Positions 1 to 7,084 of a stretch of 10,678 nt of DNA are shown piece by piece. The position numbers and the translations under genes were made by a program. The DNA lies in NCBI GenBank assembly GCA_004559785.1, contig SFXD01000075.1, positions 1 through 10,678 of the forward strand. Direction: 5' to 3'. The notes under the pieces are model-generated. The model was not told the origin of the DNA, did not search any database, and saw nothing but the letters and a program-made list of their open reading frames with translations. Source of the stretch: a bacterium. Lineage in GTDB: Bacteria > Bacteroidota > Bacteroidia > Bacteroidales > Bacteroidaceae. How positions within the stretch are numbered: the stretch's first letter is position 1; every line of letters begins with the position of its first letter.

Positions 1-11
1 TTCATAAAATT

Positions 12-27
12 CATAATGGCAATTATG
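12..27 (-). terminator. Possible weak terminator after the GH25 gene
   Basis: A perfect 6-bp inverted repeat with a 4-nt loop (CATAAT GGCA ATTATG on the plus strand) begins 27 nt after the GH25 stop in its direction of transcription. On the minus strand it is followed by AATTTTATG, only weakly U-rich. The stem is A/T-rich and short, so this may equally be chance or a small operator. No other terminator-like signal is visible before the window edge. Confidence 0.3.
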
Positions 28-53
28 TTTAGTTCTTCCTCTGAATCTCTCTC

Positions 54-950
54 TCACTCCAATGCCGAGTCATCTGGTATGGTGAGTTCTTGTAGGTTTG
101 CAGGGCTTCCATTGAAGATGTTGAAATCCACATCACCATTGATGCTGTTCAGCTTGCCGCAGTCGGTATGTTGCCAGAAGGCCCACTTGCCATTGTATTT
201 CATCTTGTCTACATAATAATGTGCAATCCACAAGGGGTACTTGTCAAACTCGGGCGTGTCCAGTATCGTTGTACGGAATTTGTAGTTGGCATATATTATG
301 GGATTCACGCCATAGTGCCTGCCCACTATTTCCAGCCATGTCCTTACGTCGTTCCTTATCTGTTCGTCGGTTAACTTGCCCGTGCTTTCCACGTCGAGTA
401 CCGGCGGAAGATCGCCTGGCACGAGATGAACCGTATGTAGATAGAACTGAGCCTGCCGCCTGATGTCTACGCCCGGTACATAGAAATGGTAAGCTCCTCT
501 GATAAAGCCATTTTCGGCGGCTTGGAAGAAGTTTTCATTGAAGTCCTCGTCCATCAGTTTTTCCCCTTCAGTAGCCTTGATGAAGACAAACCTTATGGGG
601 TCGTTGTTGATGGATTCGTTGCGTAGTTGCTCCCAATTGATTCGTTTCTGGTAGTGGCTTATGTCTATGCCTCTTACGTTATAGCCCTCGGGGTATGTAG
701 GTTCGCCATACATTGCCTTCCACTTGAAGCTGAACGGTCCGACGAAGAAATAGTAGAATAAGAATACGTATGCCACTATTATCATAAAGGCTCCGAGCGT
801 GAAGGCTATCCTCGACCTCCTGCCATTAGCCTTGGTCCTGCCTCTTTTCCTTGTAGTTCTCGCGTTGCCTTGCCTCTTTCCGGTTTTCGCCGCGGACGGC
901 TTCTTTCCGGTATTCCTTGCCTGATAGTTATCTTTCTTGTCCAAAGGCAT
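54..950 (-). CDS. GH25 family muramidase (lysozyme), N-terminally membrane-anchored
   Basis: Predicted 298-aa glycoside hydrolase family 25 enzyme, which in this family cleaves the MurNAc-GlcNAc beta-1,4 bond of peptidoglycan. A very basic N-terminus (residues 1-48, many K/R) is followed by one hydrophobic segment (about 49-71), so the protein is probably a type II membrane protein with its catalytic domain in the periplasm. The GH25 domain covers about 92-280. Visible family motifs are GIDISHYQ (94-101, with D96), FVFIKATEG (121-129), GAYHFY (152-157), PPVLDVE (182-188, with the acidic pair D186 and E188), IIYANY (218-223), PLWIAHY (239-245), WAFWQHTD (256-263) and DVDFN (273-277). All expected acidic active-site residues are present, so the enzyme looks active. 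It lies 99 nt downstream of pfp on the same strand with no recognisable promoter of its own, so readthrough from pfp is possible. The long Lys/Arg/Gly-rich cytoplasmic tail is notable; its role is unknown. Confidence 0.93.
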   Translation of the reverse strand: MPLDKKDNYQARNTGKKPSAAKTGKRQGNARTTRKRGRTKANGRRSRIAFTLGAFMIIVAYVFLFYYFFVGPFSFKWKAMYGEPTYPEGYNVRGIDISHYQKRINWEQLRNESINNDPIRFVFIKATEGEKLMDEDFNENFFQAAENGFIRGAYHFYVPGVDIRRQAQFYLHTVHLVPGDLPPVLDVESTGKLTDEQIRNDVRTWLEIVGRHYGVNPIIYANYKFRTTILDTPEFDKYPLWIAHYYVDKMKYNGKWAFWQHTDCGKLNSINGDVDFNIFNGSPANLQELTIPDDSALE

Positions 951-975
951 TCCCTATATATTGCTATGCAGAGGA

Positions 976-1032
976 AAGAATCCCCTCTCCTATCCTGAGT
1001 GATGGCTCTGGCATGAGAGAGAGGGGAATCTT
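976..1032 (-). terminator. Inverted repeat between pfp and the GH25 gene (terminator or attenuator-like)
   Basis: Two 14-nt arms, AAGAATCCCCTCTC (976-989) and GAGAGGGGAATCTT (1019-1032), are complementary at 13 of 14 positions around a 29-nt loop. The repeat starts 18 nt after the pfp stop codon, a typical place for a 3'-end hairpin. In the minus-strand direction the following sequence is TCCTCTGCATAG, which lacks a real U-tract, so full rho-independent termination is doubtful. It could be a partial terminator lowering GH25 expression relative to pfp, or an mRNA 3'-end stabilising stem. Confidence 0.5.
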
Positions 1033-1049
1033 GTATCGCTTACGTGTGT

Positions 1050-2696
1050 TTATTTCTGCTCCAGGGCGAGAGTCCGGGTACACTGGTCGCACACTTCGGT
1101 CGGTCCCCAATACTGGATTGGTCCCGGATAGATGTAGCATGTGTCCTTAGCCCACTCCTCGCGCTTGCTAGCAAAGTACTTGAAGGGTGCGCCGTCCAGT
1201 TCCACGAGGGCCTTGCGTATTACGGGCTTCATGGCTCCGTTGCGTCTCTCCATGTTCATCATCATCGTGATGGGCACTCCGCCTGCTATCCATTCGGCTG
1301 CGGGGGCGGTGGTATTCTTTATGACGGACATGTATCCTGTCTTGCCATTGGAAATAAGACGGCTGGCGTTGTAGCCGAGGCTGTAGCAGTAGTCGGCATC
1401 GTAGTTTGACGGTGCTGCACACCTGCCTTCGTATCCGAAGAAATGGTGCTGTGCGCTGAACTTGCCATTGTACTTGCCTTCAGCCTTCCATGCCTCAAGC
1501 TTGGTTGCCACCATGGCAGAGAGCAGCTTCTCGGTTTCGATGAGTGACACCTGTACGTTTCCATGTGGGTCGCGGTCAAGGCAGAGCTGCCTCTCTACGT
1601 CCTTCGGCAGGGATTCGAGCACGGCGAGGTTGTCTGCGGCGATATTGCCCTTTACGAAGGCAACCTGCTCCTCCTTTGAGGCGAAGACGCGGCTCTCGCC
1701 AGTAGTGGGATCCGTGAGTACCTCGTTCAGTTCGGCTATGAGCTTCTTGATTGCCGGGATGAACTCGATGAGTCCCTCGGGAATCAGCACCGTTCCGAAG
1801 TTGTTGCCTGCTGCGGCACGTTCGGCAACGATACCTGCAATGTACGTTACCACGTCGTCGAGGCTCATTTCCTTGGCCTCCACCTCCTCCGATATGAGGC
1901 AGGCGTTAGGCTGTGTCTGGAGTGCGCATTCCAGGGCGATGTGCGATGCGCTACGCCCCATCAACTTGATGAAGTGCCAGTACTTGCGTGCGCTGTTGCA
2001 GTCACGCTGGATGTTACCTATCAGCTCGCTGTACGTCTTGCATGCCGTGTCGAAGCCGAAGGAGGTCTCTATCTGGTCGTTCTTCAGGTCGCCGTCTATG
2101 GTCTTGGGACAACCTATCACCTGCACTCCGTACTTCTTGGCAGCATAGTATTCGGCCAGGACGCAGGCGTTGGTGTTCGAGTCGTCGCCGCCGATTATCA
2201 CGAGGGCCTTGATGCCGAGCTTGCGGAGGATCTCGATACCGCTCTCGAACTGGGCTTCCTTCTCCAGCTTTGTCCTTCCAGAGCCGATGATGTCGAATCC
2301 GCCGGTATTGCGGTACTCGTCGATGAAGGCATCCGTGAATTCCACGTACTTGTGGTCAACCAAGCCGCCAGGTCCCATGAGGAAGCCGTAAAGCTTGCAT
2401 TCGGGGTTCAGCGACTTCACGCCGTCGTAGAGTCCGCTTATTACGTTGTGGCCTCCGGGAGCCTGCCCGCCGCTCAGGATGATTCCCACGTTGAAGGGAG
2501 CGACTGACTTGGCCTCACCCTGCTCGAACGTGATGACGGGCATTCCGTACGTGTTGGGGAACATGGCCTTGATTTCCTCCTGGTTACCGACACTCTGTGT
2601 AGCAGCTCCCTCTACCGCCGTCACAGGACCCTGCAACGCCTTGGGAAGCTTGGGCTGATAGGCAGAACGGGCTGCCTGCAAAGCACTTTTTTCCAT
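1050..2696 (-). CDS. pfp: Diphosphate--fructose-6-phosphate 1-phosphotransferase (PPi-dependent phosphofructokinase, long form)
   Basis: Predicted 548-aa cytoplasmic enzyme that reversibly phosphorylates fructose 6-phosphate to fructose 1,6-bisphosphate using pyrophosphate instead of ATP (glycolysis/gluconeogenesis). With the start chosen here, motifs are GIILSGGQAPGGHN (71-84, phosphate-donor loop), GGDDSN (169-174, where the second Asp marks the PPi-using group), PKTIDGDL (197-204, with K198 and catalytic D201), MGRSAS (246-251) and GYEGR (421-425). The length matches the long PPi-PFK group of about 550 aa found in Bacteroidetes and spirochaetes. The frame stays open upstream to 2801, but the ATG at 2696 gives the MEKSALQAAR N-terminus and usual length; the extra 35 codons are A/T-rich promoter and leader DNA. 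Arg is mainly CGT/CGC and Ile mainly ATC, unlike the AGG/ATA-rich plus-strand genes, consistent with strong expression. Confidence 0.97.
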   Translation of the reverse strand: MEKSALQAARSAYQPKLPKALQGPVTAVEGAATQSVGNQEEIKAMFPNTYGMPVITFEQGEAKSVAPFNVGIILSGGQAPGGHNVISGLYDGVKSLNPECKLYGFLMGPGGLVDHKYVEFTDAFIDEYRNTGGFDIIGSGRTKLEKEAQFESGIEILRKLGIKALVIIGGDDSNTNACVLAEYYAAKKYGVQVIGCPKTIDGDLKNDQIETSFGFDTACKTYSELIGNIQRDCNSARKYWHFIKLMGRSASHIALECALQTQPNACLISEEVEAKEMSLDDVVTYIAGIVAERAAAGNNFGTVLIPEGLIEFIPAIKKLIAELNEVLTDPTTGESRVFASKEEQVAFVKGNIAADNLAVLESLPKDVERQLCLDRDPHGNVQVSLIETEKLLSAMVATKLEAWKAEGKYNGKFSAQHHFFGYEGRCAAPSNYDADYCYSLGYNASRLISNGKTGYMSVIKNTTAPAAEWIAGGVPITMMMNMERRNGAMKPVIRKALVELDGAPFKYFASKREEWAKDTCYIYPGPIQYWGPTEVCDQCTRTLALEQK

Positions 2697-2738
2697 AAAG
2701 TCTATATAATTTACTTGATCTATATTTATTTTATGCTG

Positions 2739-2746
2739 CAAATTTA
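2739..2746 (-). promoter_or_regulatory. Candidate -7 element for pfp
   Basis: On the minus strand this reads TAAATTTG, a full match to the Bacteroidetes -7 consensus TAnnTTTG, followed by C. It would give a leader of roughly 35-40 nt before the pfp ATG at 2696. No TTTG or TTG occurs at the expected 19-21 nt upstream, so the -33 element is poor or absent and the call rests on one half of the promoter. Confidence 0.5.
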
Positions 2747-2816
2747 CGGAAAATGTTCCTATTTCGGATAGCGTGGCAAGGAAAATCGTTGCGTATGGCA
2801 AATTTTGACTTCAATT

Positions 2817-2848
2817 TTTGCGTATTCTTGATTTTATGTATATCTTTG
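2817..2848 (+). promoter_or_regulatory. Bacteroidetes-type promoter for the plus-strand operon
   Basis: TTTG at 2817-2820, a 20-nt spacer, and TATCTTTG at 2841-2848 match the known Bacteroidetes sigma-factor consensus (TTTG / TAnnTTTG with a 19-21 nt spacer). Transcription should begin near 2855, giving a leader of about 40 nt before the ATG at 2894. It is the only good match I found upstream of the plus-strand genes and so probably drives several of them. Confidence 0.82.
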
Positions 2849-2869
2849 CCAGTCAAGAAAGCGACAATT

Positions 2870-2889
2870 TCAAGTAATTATCAAGTAAT
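2870..2889 (+). repeat. Direct repeat TCAAGTAAT x2 just before the operon's first start codon
   Basis: TCAAGTAAT occurs at 2870-2878 and 2881-2889, an 11-bp period of about one helical turn, ending 4 nt before the ATG at 2894. TCAAGTAA also occurs on the minus strand at 2711-2718, in the leader of the divergent pfp gene. These lie inside the predicted transcripts, so they could be regulator sites or translation-related leader elements, or chance in A/T-rich DNA. Confidence 0.45.
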
Positions 2890-2893
2890 AATA

Positions 2894-3160
2894 ATGAAAC
2901 GTAGGACTCTTAAAAGGATTATAAACAATAGGTGTGGCGAATTGTTCGCATGTGTATTGCAAGCCTGCCACAACAACGATGCGAAGGCGAACGAAGACAG
3001 GGATAAGGCCATCGCACAAATCATCATGATGCAGGATGACCTCGTCGCAAGGCTGTCGCATGTGGAAATAGGCAGCACGAGGCTGTTCTTCAAGAAGTTG
3101 CACGCCGACTTCCACGAGGCAGAAAGCAAGATTGCAGACATGATAATCAAATTGCCGTGA
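2894..3160 (+). CDS. Small protein of unknown function (88 aa), first gene of the operon
   Basis: I do not recognise a family. The predicted 88-aa protein has a basic start (MKRRTLKRI), three Cys in the first 25 residues (C14, C20, C25), and the rest is mostly charged and probably helical, with no signal peptide or membrane segment. The ATG at 2894 is chosen because it lies about 40 nt after the predicted transcription start; the frame is open back to 2753, but that part overlaps the promoter. Its TGA overlaps the GTG start of the acyltransferase gene (GTGA, 3157-3160), so the two are probably translationally coupled. A role linked to the acyltransferase is only inferred from this. Confidence 0.7.
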   Translation: MKRRTLKRIINNRCGELFACVLQACHNNDAKANEDRDKAIAQIIMMQDDLVARLSHVEIGSTRLFFKKLHADFHEAESKIADMIIKLP

Positions 3161-3708
3161 GCATCCTGCAATCAATTTGCCATAAGATACTGTTCGACTG
3201 GGCAGGGTTCCGAGTGGACATAGGCGTGGAACTGCCCCGTAAGTGCATCATCGCCCTTGCCCCGCATACCAGCAACTGGGACTTCATCATAGGCGTGCTA
3301 TACAGCAGGGCAACGGGAGTAAGGAGCCTTTTCCTGATGAAGAAGGAATGGTTCTTCTGGCCCGTGGGAATCTTGATGAGAAGGCTCGGAGGCATACCCG
3401 TATACCGCAACCATAGATTGCACACCACCGACATCATTGCCGGGCATGCCAGGAAGGCCGACGTATTCCGCCTGTGCATCACGCCGGAGGGAACACGCAA
3501 GGCAAACGCGGAATGGAAGAGAGGCTTCTACTACATCGCATTGAAGGCACGCATCCCAATCCTGCTCTATGGGCTGGATTATGGGCAAAGGAGGATTGTG
3601 TGCAACAAGACCATCTATCCCGACGGCGACGTAGAAAGGCAGATGGACGAAATAAAGGAGTATTTCAAGGGGTTCACCGCACGGCATCCCCGAAAATTCA
3701 TCGTATGA
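3157..3708 (+). CDS. Lysophospholipid acyltransferase family protein (PlsC/AGPAT-like)
   Basis: Predicted 183-aa acyltransferase of the LPLAT superfamily, whose members transfer acyl chains to lysophosphatidic acid or related acceptors at the inner membrane. Visible blocks are the catalytic HxxxxD motif as HTSNWD (H37, D42), the GGIPVYR block (78-84) that contacts the acceptor, and TPEGTR (109-114), corresponding to the family EGTR motif. The short length and APHTSNWDF context match a compact bacterial subgroup rather than canonical ~240-aa PlsC, so the exact acceptor (lysophosphatidate, ornithine lipid or other) cannot be read from sequence. The start is GTG at 3157, overlapping the upstream stop by 4 nt; the stop overlaps the next gene's ATG (ATGA, 3705-3708). 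No clear transmembrane helix is seen, so association is probably peripheral. Confidence 0.9.
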   Translation: MSILQSICHKILFDWAGFRVDIGVELPRKCIIALAPHTSNWDFIIGVLYSRATGVRSLFLMKKEWFFWPVGILMRRLGGIPVYRNHRLHTTDIIAGHARKADVFRLCITPEGTRKANAEWKRGFYYIALKARIPILLYGLDYGQRRIVCNKTIYPDGDVERQMDEIKEYFKGFTARHPRKFIV

Positions 3709-6638
3709 TGAGGGATGCTTCCAGATACATATTGGCAATGCTTACCCTGTTGGCAGCTTCGTTTCCCGCGACGGCACAGCAGAGGACGGAAAAGGTACTC
3801 AGGAACGAATTGTCCGGATACTTCTCCGCATACAGCAATCCCGCATATTCAAGCAACGACAAGATAAGCATAGAGAAGATTACCGTAGACAGGGAGACGA
3901 GGACGCTGTCCATATTTGTCAACGAGGGATTCTCAAGCCAACCCTTCACCCCGCAGCTCGTAGCCACCATCTACGACGACGTAAGGGCAAGGCTGAGGGC
4001 TGAATACAGAGGTTTCAACCTTATTATATATGCACAGGGCAAGAGGATACAAGACCTGATACCCGTATCGCTACAGGCAAACCCCGACTCTGCACGTATC
4101 TACCGCTCGCAAATGAGAAGGGGCAATCCTTGGGTGACCCCCATGAGCAACCCATATAATATAAATAATGTATTGGGAGGCTCACACCTATGCGTATGGC
4201 CAAGCCACGGCAAGTACTACCGAAACGCAACGCAAAAGTGGGTGTGGCAAAGACCGAGGCTCTACTGCACGTCCGAAGACCTGCTGACGCAGTCATTCAC
4301 CAACCCATACCTCATCCCAATGCTCGAAAACGCTGGTGCCGTGGTATACACGCCACGGGAAAGGGACTGGCAGAAGGCCGAAGCCGTGGTGGACAACGAC
4401 CACCCCGACATGCAGGGAACATACCGTGAGGAAGATGGCAAGCATCCGTGGCAGACTTCCGGCACAGGCTTCGCACACGCCCAGCAGTATTACTACGATG
4501 GCGACAATCCCTTCGAACAGGGTACGTGCAGGATGGTGGAAGCCGTCAGCGGAGGCCGCCAACTGAGTACCGCCGTATGGCAGCCACAGATCCCCCAGGA
4601 AGGGGACTATGCCGTATACGTCTCGTACCAATCCCTGCCGGGCAGCGTAAGCGATGCCGTCTACAGCGTAAGGCACCAAGGCATAGCCACGGAGTTCCGC
4701 GTCAACCAGCAGATGGGAGGCGGAACATGGGTATACCTCGGCACTTTCCGCTTCTCGGCAGGATGTAGCAAGGACAATTGCGTGGTCCTCTCCAACCATA
4801 GCGACTATAAGGGTGTGATAACTGCAGATGCCGTGCGTTTCGGTGGCGGCATGAGCAACGTCGTCCGTGGGGACACCACCTTGGCAGAGGCTTGCGGAAG
4901 CGGCTTGCCACGTTGCCTTGAGGCTGCAAGGTATACCGCTATGTGGTCGGGCATCCCTCGATGGGTATATTCCGTTAAGGAAAACGACGACTATGGGGAC
5001 GACATCAATTCACGTCCCCTATCTGCCAACTATGTGGCACGAGGCAGCGACTACCTCCCTGGCGACAGCGGCATATCAGTGCCCATCGAGCTTTGCGTAG
5101 CCGTACATAGCGATGCCGGAGTCAGGAGGGACAGCTCGTTCATAGGGTCGCTCTCCGTATACACGTCCGACTTCAACGAGGGGCTTACCGCAGCAGGTTT
5201 GTCACGTCTCACGAGCCGCGACCTCTCCGAGTCAGTGCTCACGCAGATTGATTCCGACATGAGGCGCAAGTACGGCTCATGGAACAGGAGACAGATGTAC
5301 GACCGCAACTATGGGGAGACGCGCGAGCCCCAGATACCAGCTATCATAATCGAGATGTTCAGCCACCAGAACTGGAACGACATGCGCTATGCCCACGACC
5401 CCTCCTTCAAGTTCAGCCTCGCAAGGTCGATATACAAGGGAATTGGCAGGTACCTTCATTGCCTCCACTGTAAGGAAGGCGACTTCGTGCCTCAGCCACT
5501 GCCCGTCAGCGACCTTTCTGCCATCGTCAACGAGGCAACGGGGGAAATCGTCCTCAACTGGCGACCTACCGAGGATCCACTCGAACCTCTTGCCATGCCT
5601 TCCTCCTACGTGGTATATGCCAGCATCGACGGGAAGGGCTTCGACAACGGGACGCTGACCCACTCGCCCACCCTGACCTTGCCGGCAAGGGAGGGTGCTA
5701 TCTACCGCTTCCGCATTGCAGCCGTCAACGATGGCGGCCGCAGCATGGCAAGCGACGAGGTCTGTGCCATATTCGGGGGAAAGGACGCACCGAGAATACT
5801 TGTTGCAGATGGATTCAACCGTACCTCTGCCCCACATTGCTTCGACATACAGGATTCTTGCGGGTTCGACATGGATTACGACCCTGGGGTGATTGACGTG
5901 CGCTCGCCTGAGTACTGCGGATACCAACTTGGCTTCGACAAGAACATGTCGGGCAAGACAGGTCCCAACGGCCTCGGATACAGCGGAGACGAACTTGAGG
6001 GTATGATACTGGCAGGCAACACACACGACTACTGCACGCTACATGCCAGGGATATAGCTTCCGCTGGCAGGTACAACATCAGCAGCACGGCACTTTCCGC
6101 ATTGCCATTCATTAGGGTATCGCACTTCCAACTCTTGGACATCATCTTCGGAGCACAAAGGTACGACGAGAACGCAGTCAGCAGATTCAAGACCTTCACC
6201 ATGCCTACCATGGAGATAGTAGAGGAATACACCCGTGGGGGCGGAAACGTACTGGTCAGTGGTGCATACATAGGCAGCGACATGTCTTCGGAGGAAGAGA
6301 GAGAGTTCACCAAGAGGGTATTGAAATATGAAGGCGTGGGTACCGTCAGGGCAGACAGCATCCCCTATTCCATCGGAGGAAACAACATATCGTTCAGCAT
6401 ATTCGACTCCCCAAGCGAGCAGAACTATTGGGTGCGTAGCGTTGATATCCTGTCCCCTGTCTTGGGTTCGTACTGCACCATGCTCCACGGCAAGAATAGC
6501 GCATCCGTAGCCATAGCATACCAAGGGGAAGACTACAATGTCATGGCGTTCGGCTTCCCCATAGAGTGTATCAGGGAGACGGAAAAGCGCAGGGCGATAA
6601 TCACTTCGGCAGTACCCTTCCTTATAGGCACCCAGTAA
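3705..6638 (+). CDS. Secreted Amidase_3-like protein with inserted golvesin/xanthan-lyase-type domain, FnIII domain and C-terminal domain
   Basis: Predicted 977-aa exported protein. Residues 1-24 form a signal peptide (hydrophobic core ILAMLTLLAASF, likely cleavage after ATA before QQ). Residues about 27-125 are an N-terminal domain I cannot name. The next part resembles a zinc-dependent N-acetylmuramoyl-L-alanine amidase (Amidase_3): WPSHG (H168), SED (E191), MLENAGAVVYTPRERD (207-221), VAVHSDA (465-471, H468) and IIIEMFSHQN (547-556, E550), consistent with ligands H168/E191/H468 and catalytic E550. A golvesin-like beta domain (about 275-382, with YSVRHQG, GGTWVYLGTFRF and ITADAVRF) sits within it. 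An FnIII-like domain follows (about 597-690), then a C-terminal domain (about 695-977) with a class I amidotransferase-like look (GGGNVLVSGAYIG; MAFGFPIE). It may cut peptidoglycan or bind glycans; activity is inferred. The frame is open from 3474, but the ATG at 3705 overlaps the acyltransferase stop and precedes the signal peptide; ATG 3708 is an alternative. Relatives are sometimes labelled xanthan lyase, without support here. Confidence 0.82.
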   Translation: MMRDASRYILAMLTLLAASFPATAQQRTEKVLRNELSGYFSAYSNPAYSSNDKISIEKITVDRETRTLSIFVNEGFSSQPFTPQLVATIYDDVRARLRAEYRGFNLIIYAQGKRIQDLIPVSLQANPDSARIYRSQMRRGNPWVTPMSNPYNINNVLGGSHLCVWPSHGKYYRNATQKWVWQRPRLYCTSEDLLTQSFTNPYLIPMLENAGAVVYTPRERDWQKAEAVVDNDHPDMQGTYREEDGKHPWQTSGTGFAHAQQYYYDGDNPFEQGTCRMVEAVSGGRQLSTAVWQPQIPQEGDYAVYVSYQSLPGSVSDAVYSVRHQGIATEFRVNQQMGGGTWVYLGTFRFSAGCSKDNCVVLSNHSDYKGVITADAVRFGGGMSNVVRGDTTLAEACGSGLPRCLEAARYTAMWSGIPRWVYSVKENDDYGDDINSRPLSANYVARGSDYLPGDSGISVPIELCVAVHSDAGVRRDSSFIGSLSVYTSDFNEGLTAAGLSRLTSRDLSESVLTQIDSDMRRKYGSWNRRQMYDRNYGETREPQIPAIIIEMFSHQNWNDMRYAHDPSFKFSLARSIYKGIGRYLHCLHCKEGDFVPQPLPVSDLSAIVNEATGEIVLNWRPTEDPLEPLAMPSSYVVYASIDGKGFDNGTLTHSPTLTLPAREGAIYRFRIAAVNDGGRSMASDEVCAIFGGKDAPRILVADGFNRTSAPHCFDIQDSCGFDMDYDPGVIDVRSPEYCGYQLGFDKNMSGKTGPNGLGYSGDELEGMILAGNTHDYCTLHARDIASAGRYNISSTALSALPFIRVSHFQLLDIIFGAQRYDENAVSRFKTFTMPTMEIVEEYTRGGGNVLVSGAYIGSDMSSEEEREFTKRVLKYEGVGTVRADSIPYSIGGNNISFSIFDSPSEQNYWVRSVDILSPVLGSYCTMLHGKNSASVAIAYQGEDYNVMAFGFPIECIRETEKRRAIITSAVPFLIGTQ

Positions 6639-6745
6639 GGCGGTGCAACCTCCCCCACAGGACCACAATAACATATCGAACCAATAGAACTACTATTACA
6701 TCTATCCCCACTTCAACCAACAGAACAATTAATAAAAATACTTAC

Positions 6746-7081
6746 ATGTACAAGATACTATGCAACATGAAGGCCTCCAAGAGCCTTAGCATCGAGGAAA
6801 GCCACATGCAGACGATAGAGAGGTACTCACTATTCAGCGACCTTCTCGACAGCAACGGGATTGTAGACGACAACGTGCTCGACAAACTGAGGCTCAACGT
6901 GCGCTCTCTCTTGGCAAGCAACAGCCACGATGCGGAACTACTGGACTTTTGCCAAAAGGTATTGTTCCACGACTGGATGAAAGCCTTTGGTCTTCACCAA
7001 CTGATACTGACATATATCGAGTGGCAGAACGAGAAACTTGAAAGCCTGAAGTCCGAACTGGAGACGGAGGCGGAAGCCTGA
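6746..7081 (+). CDS. Small protein of unknown function (111 aa, predicted helical)
   Basis: I do not recognise a family. From ATG 6746 the product is 111 aa, cytoplasmic-looking, Leu/Glu-rich and probably all-helical, ending in an acidic segment (EKLESLKSELETEAEA) that could be a short coiled coil. A feature that may be conserved is FCQKVLFHDWMKAFG (68-82). ATG 6767 (MKASKSL, 104 aa) is an equally possible start; I prefer 6746 because it directly follows an A-rich stretch typical of Bacteroidetes starts. The frame is open back to 6566, but that part overlaps the previous gene. The stop lies 3 nt before the YgiQ-family start, so the two are likely co-translated, and it may be an accessory to that protein (inference only). 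Confidence 0.68.
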   Translation: MYKILCNMKASKSLSIEESHMQTIERYSLFSDLLDSNGIVDDNVLDKLRLNVRSLLASNSHDAELLDFCQKVLFHDWMKAFGLHQLILTYIEWQNEKLESLKSELETEAEA

Positions 7082-7084
7082 CGC

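Noticed and set aside
2697..2801. N-terminal extension of pfp by 35 codons to an upstream ATG
   Set aside because: The extension is A/T-rich, covers the predicted promoter and leader, and gives a protein longer than the family; the ATG at 2696 gives the expected N-terminus.
3474..3704. N-terminal extension of the amidase-like protein by 77 codons
   Set aside because: It overlaps the acyltransferase gene in another frame, is Arg-rich and low-quality, and would bury the clear signal peptide that begins at 3705.
6639..6745. Separate promoter for the 111-aa protein and YgiQ
   Set aside because: No TAnnTTTG-like element or spaced TTTG was found on the plus strand in this gap.
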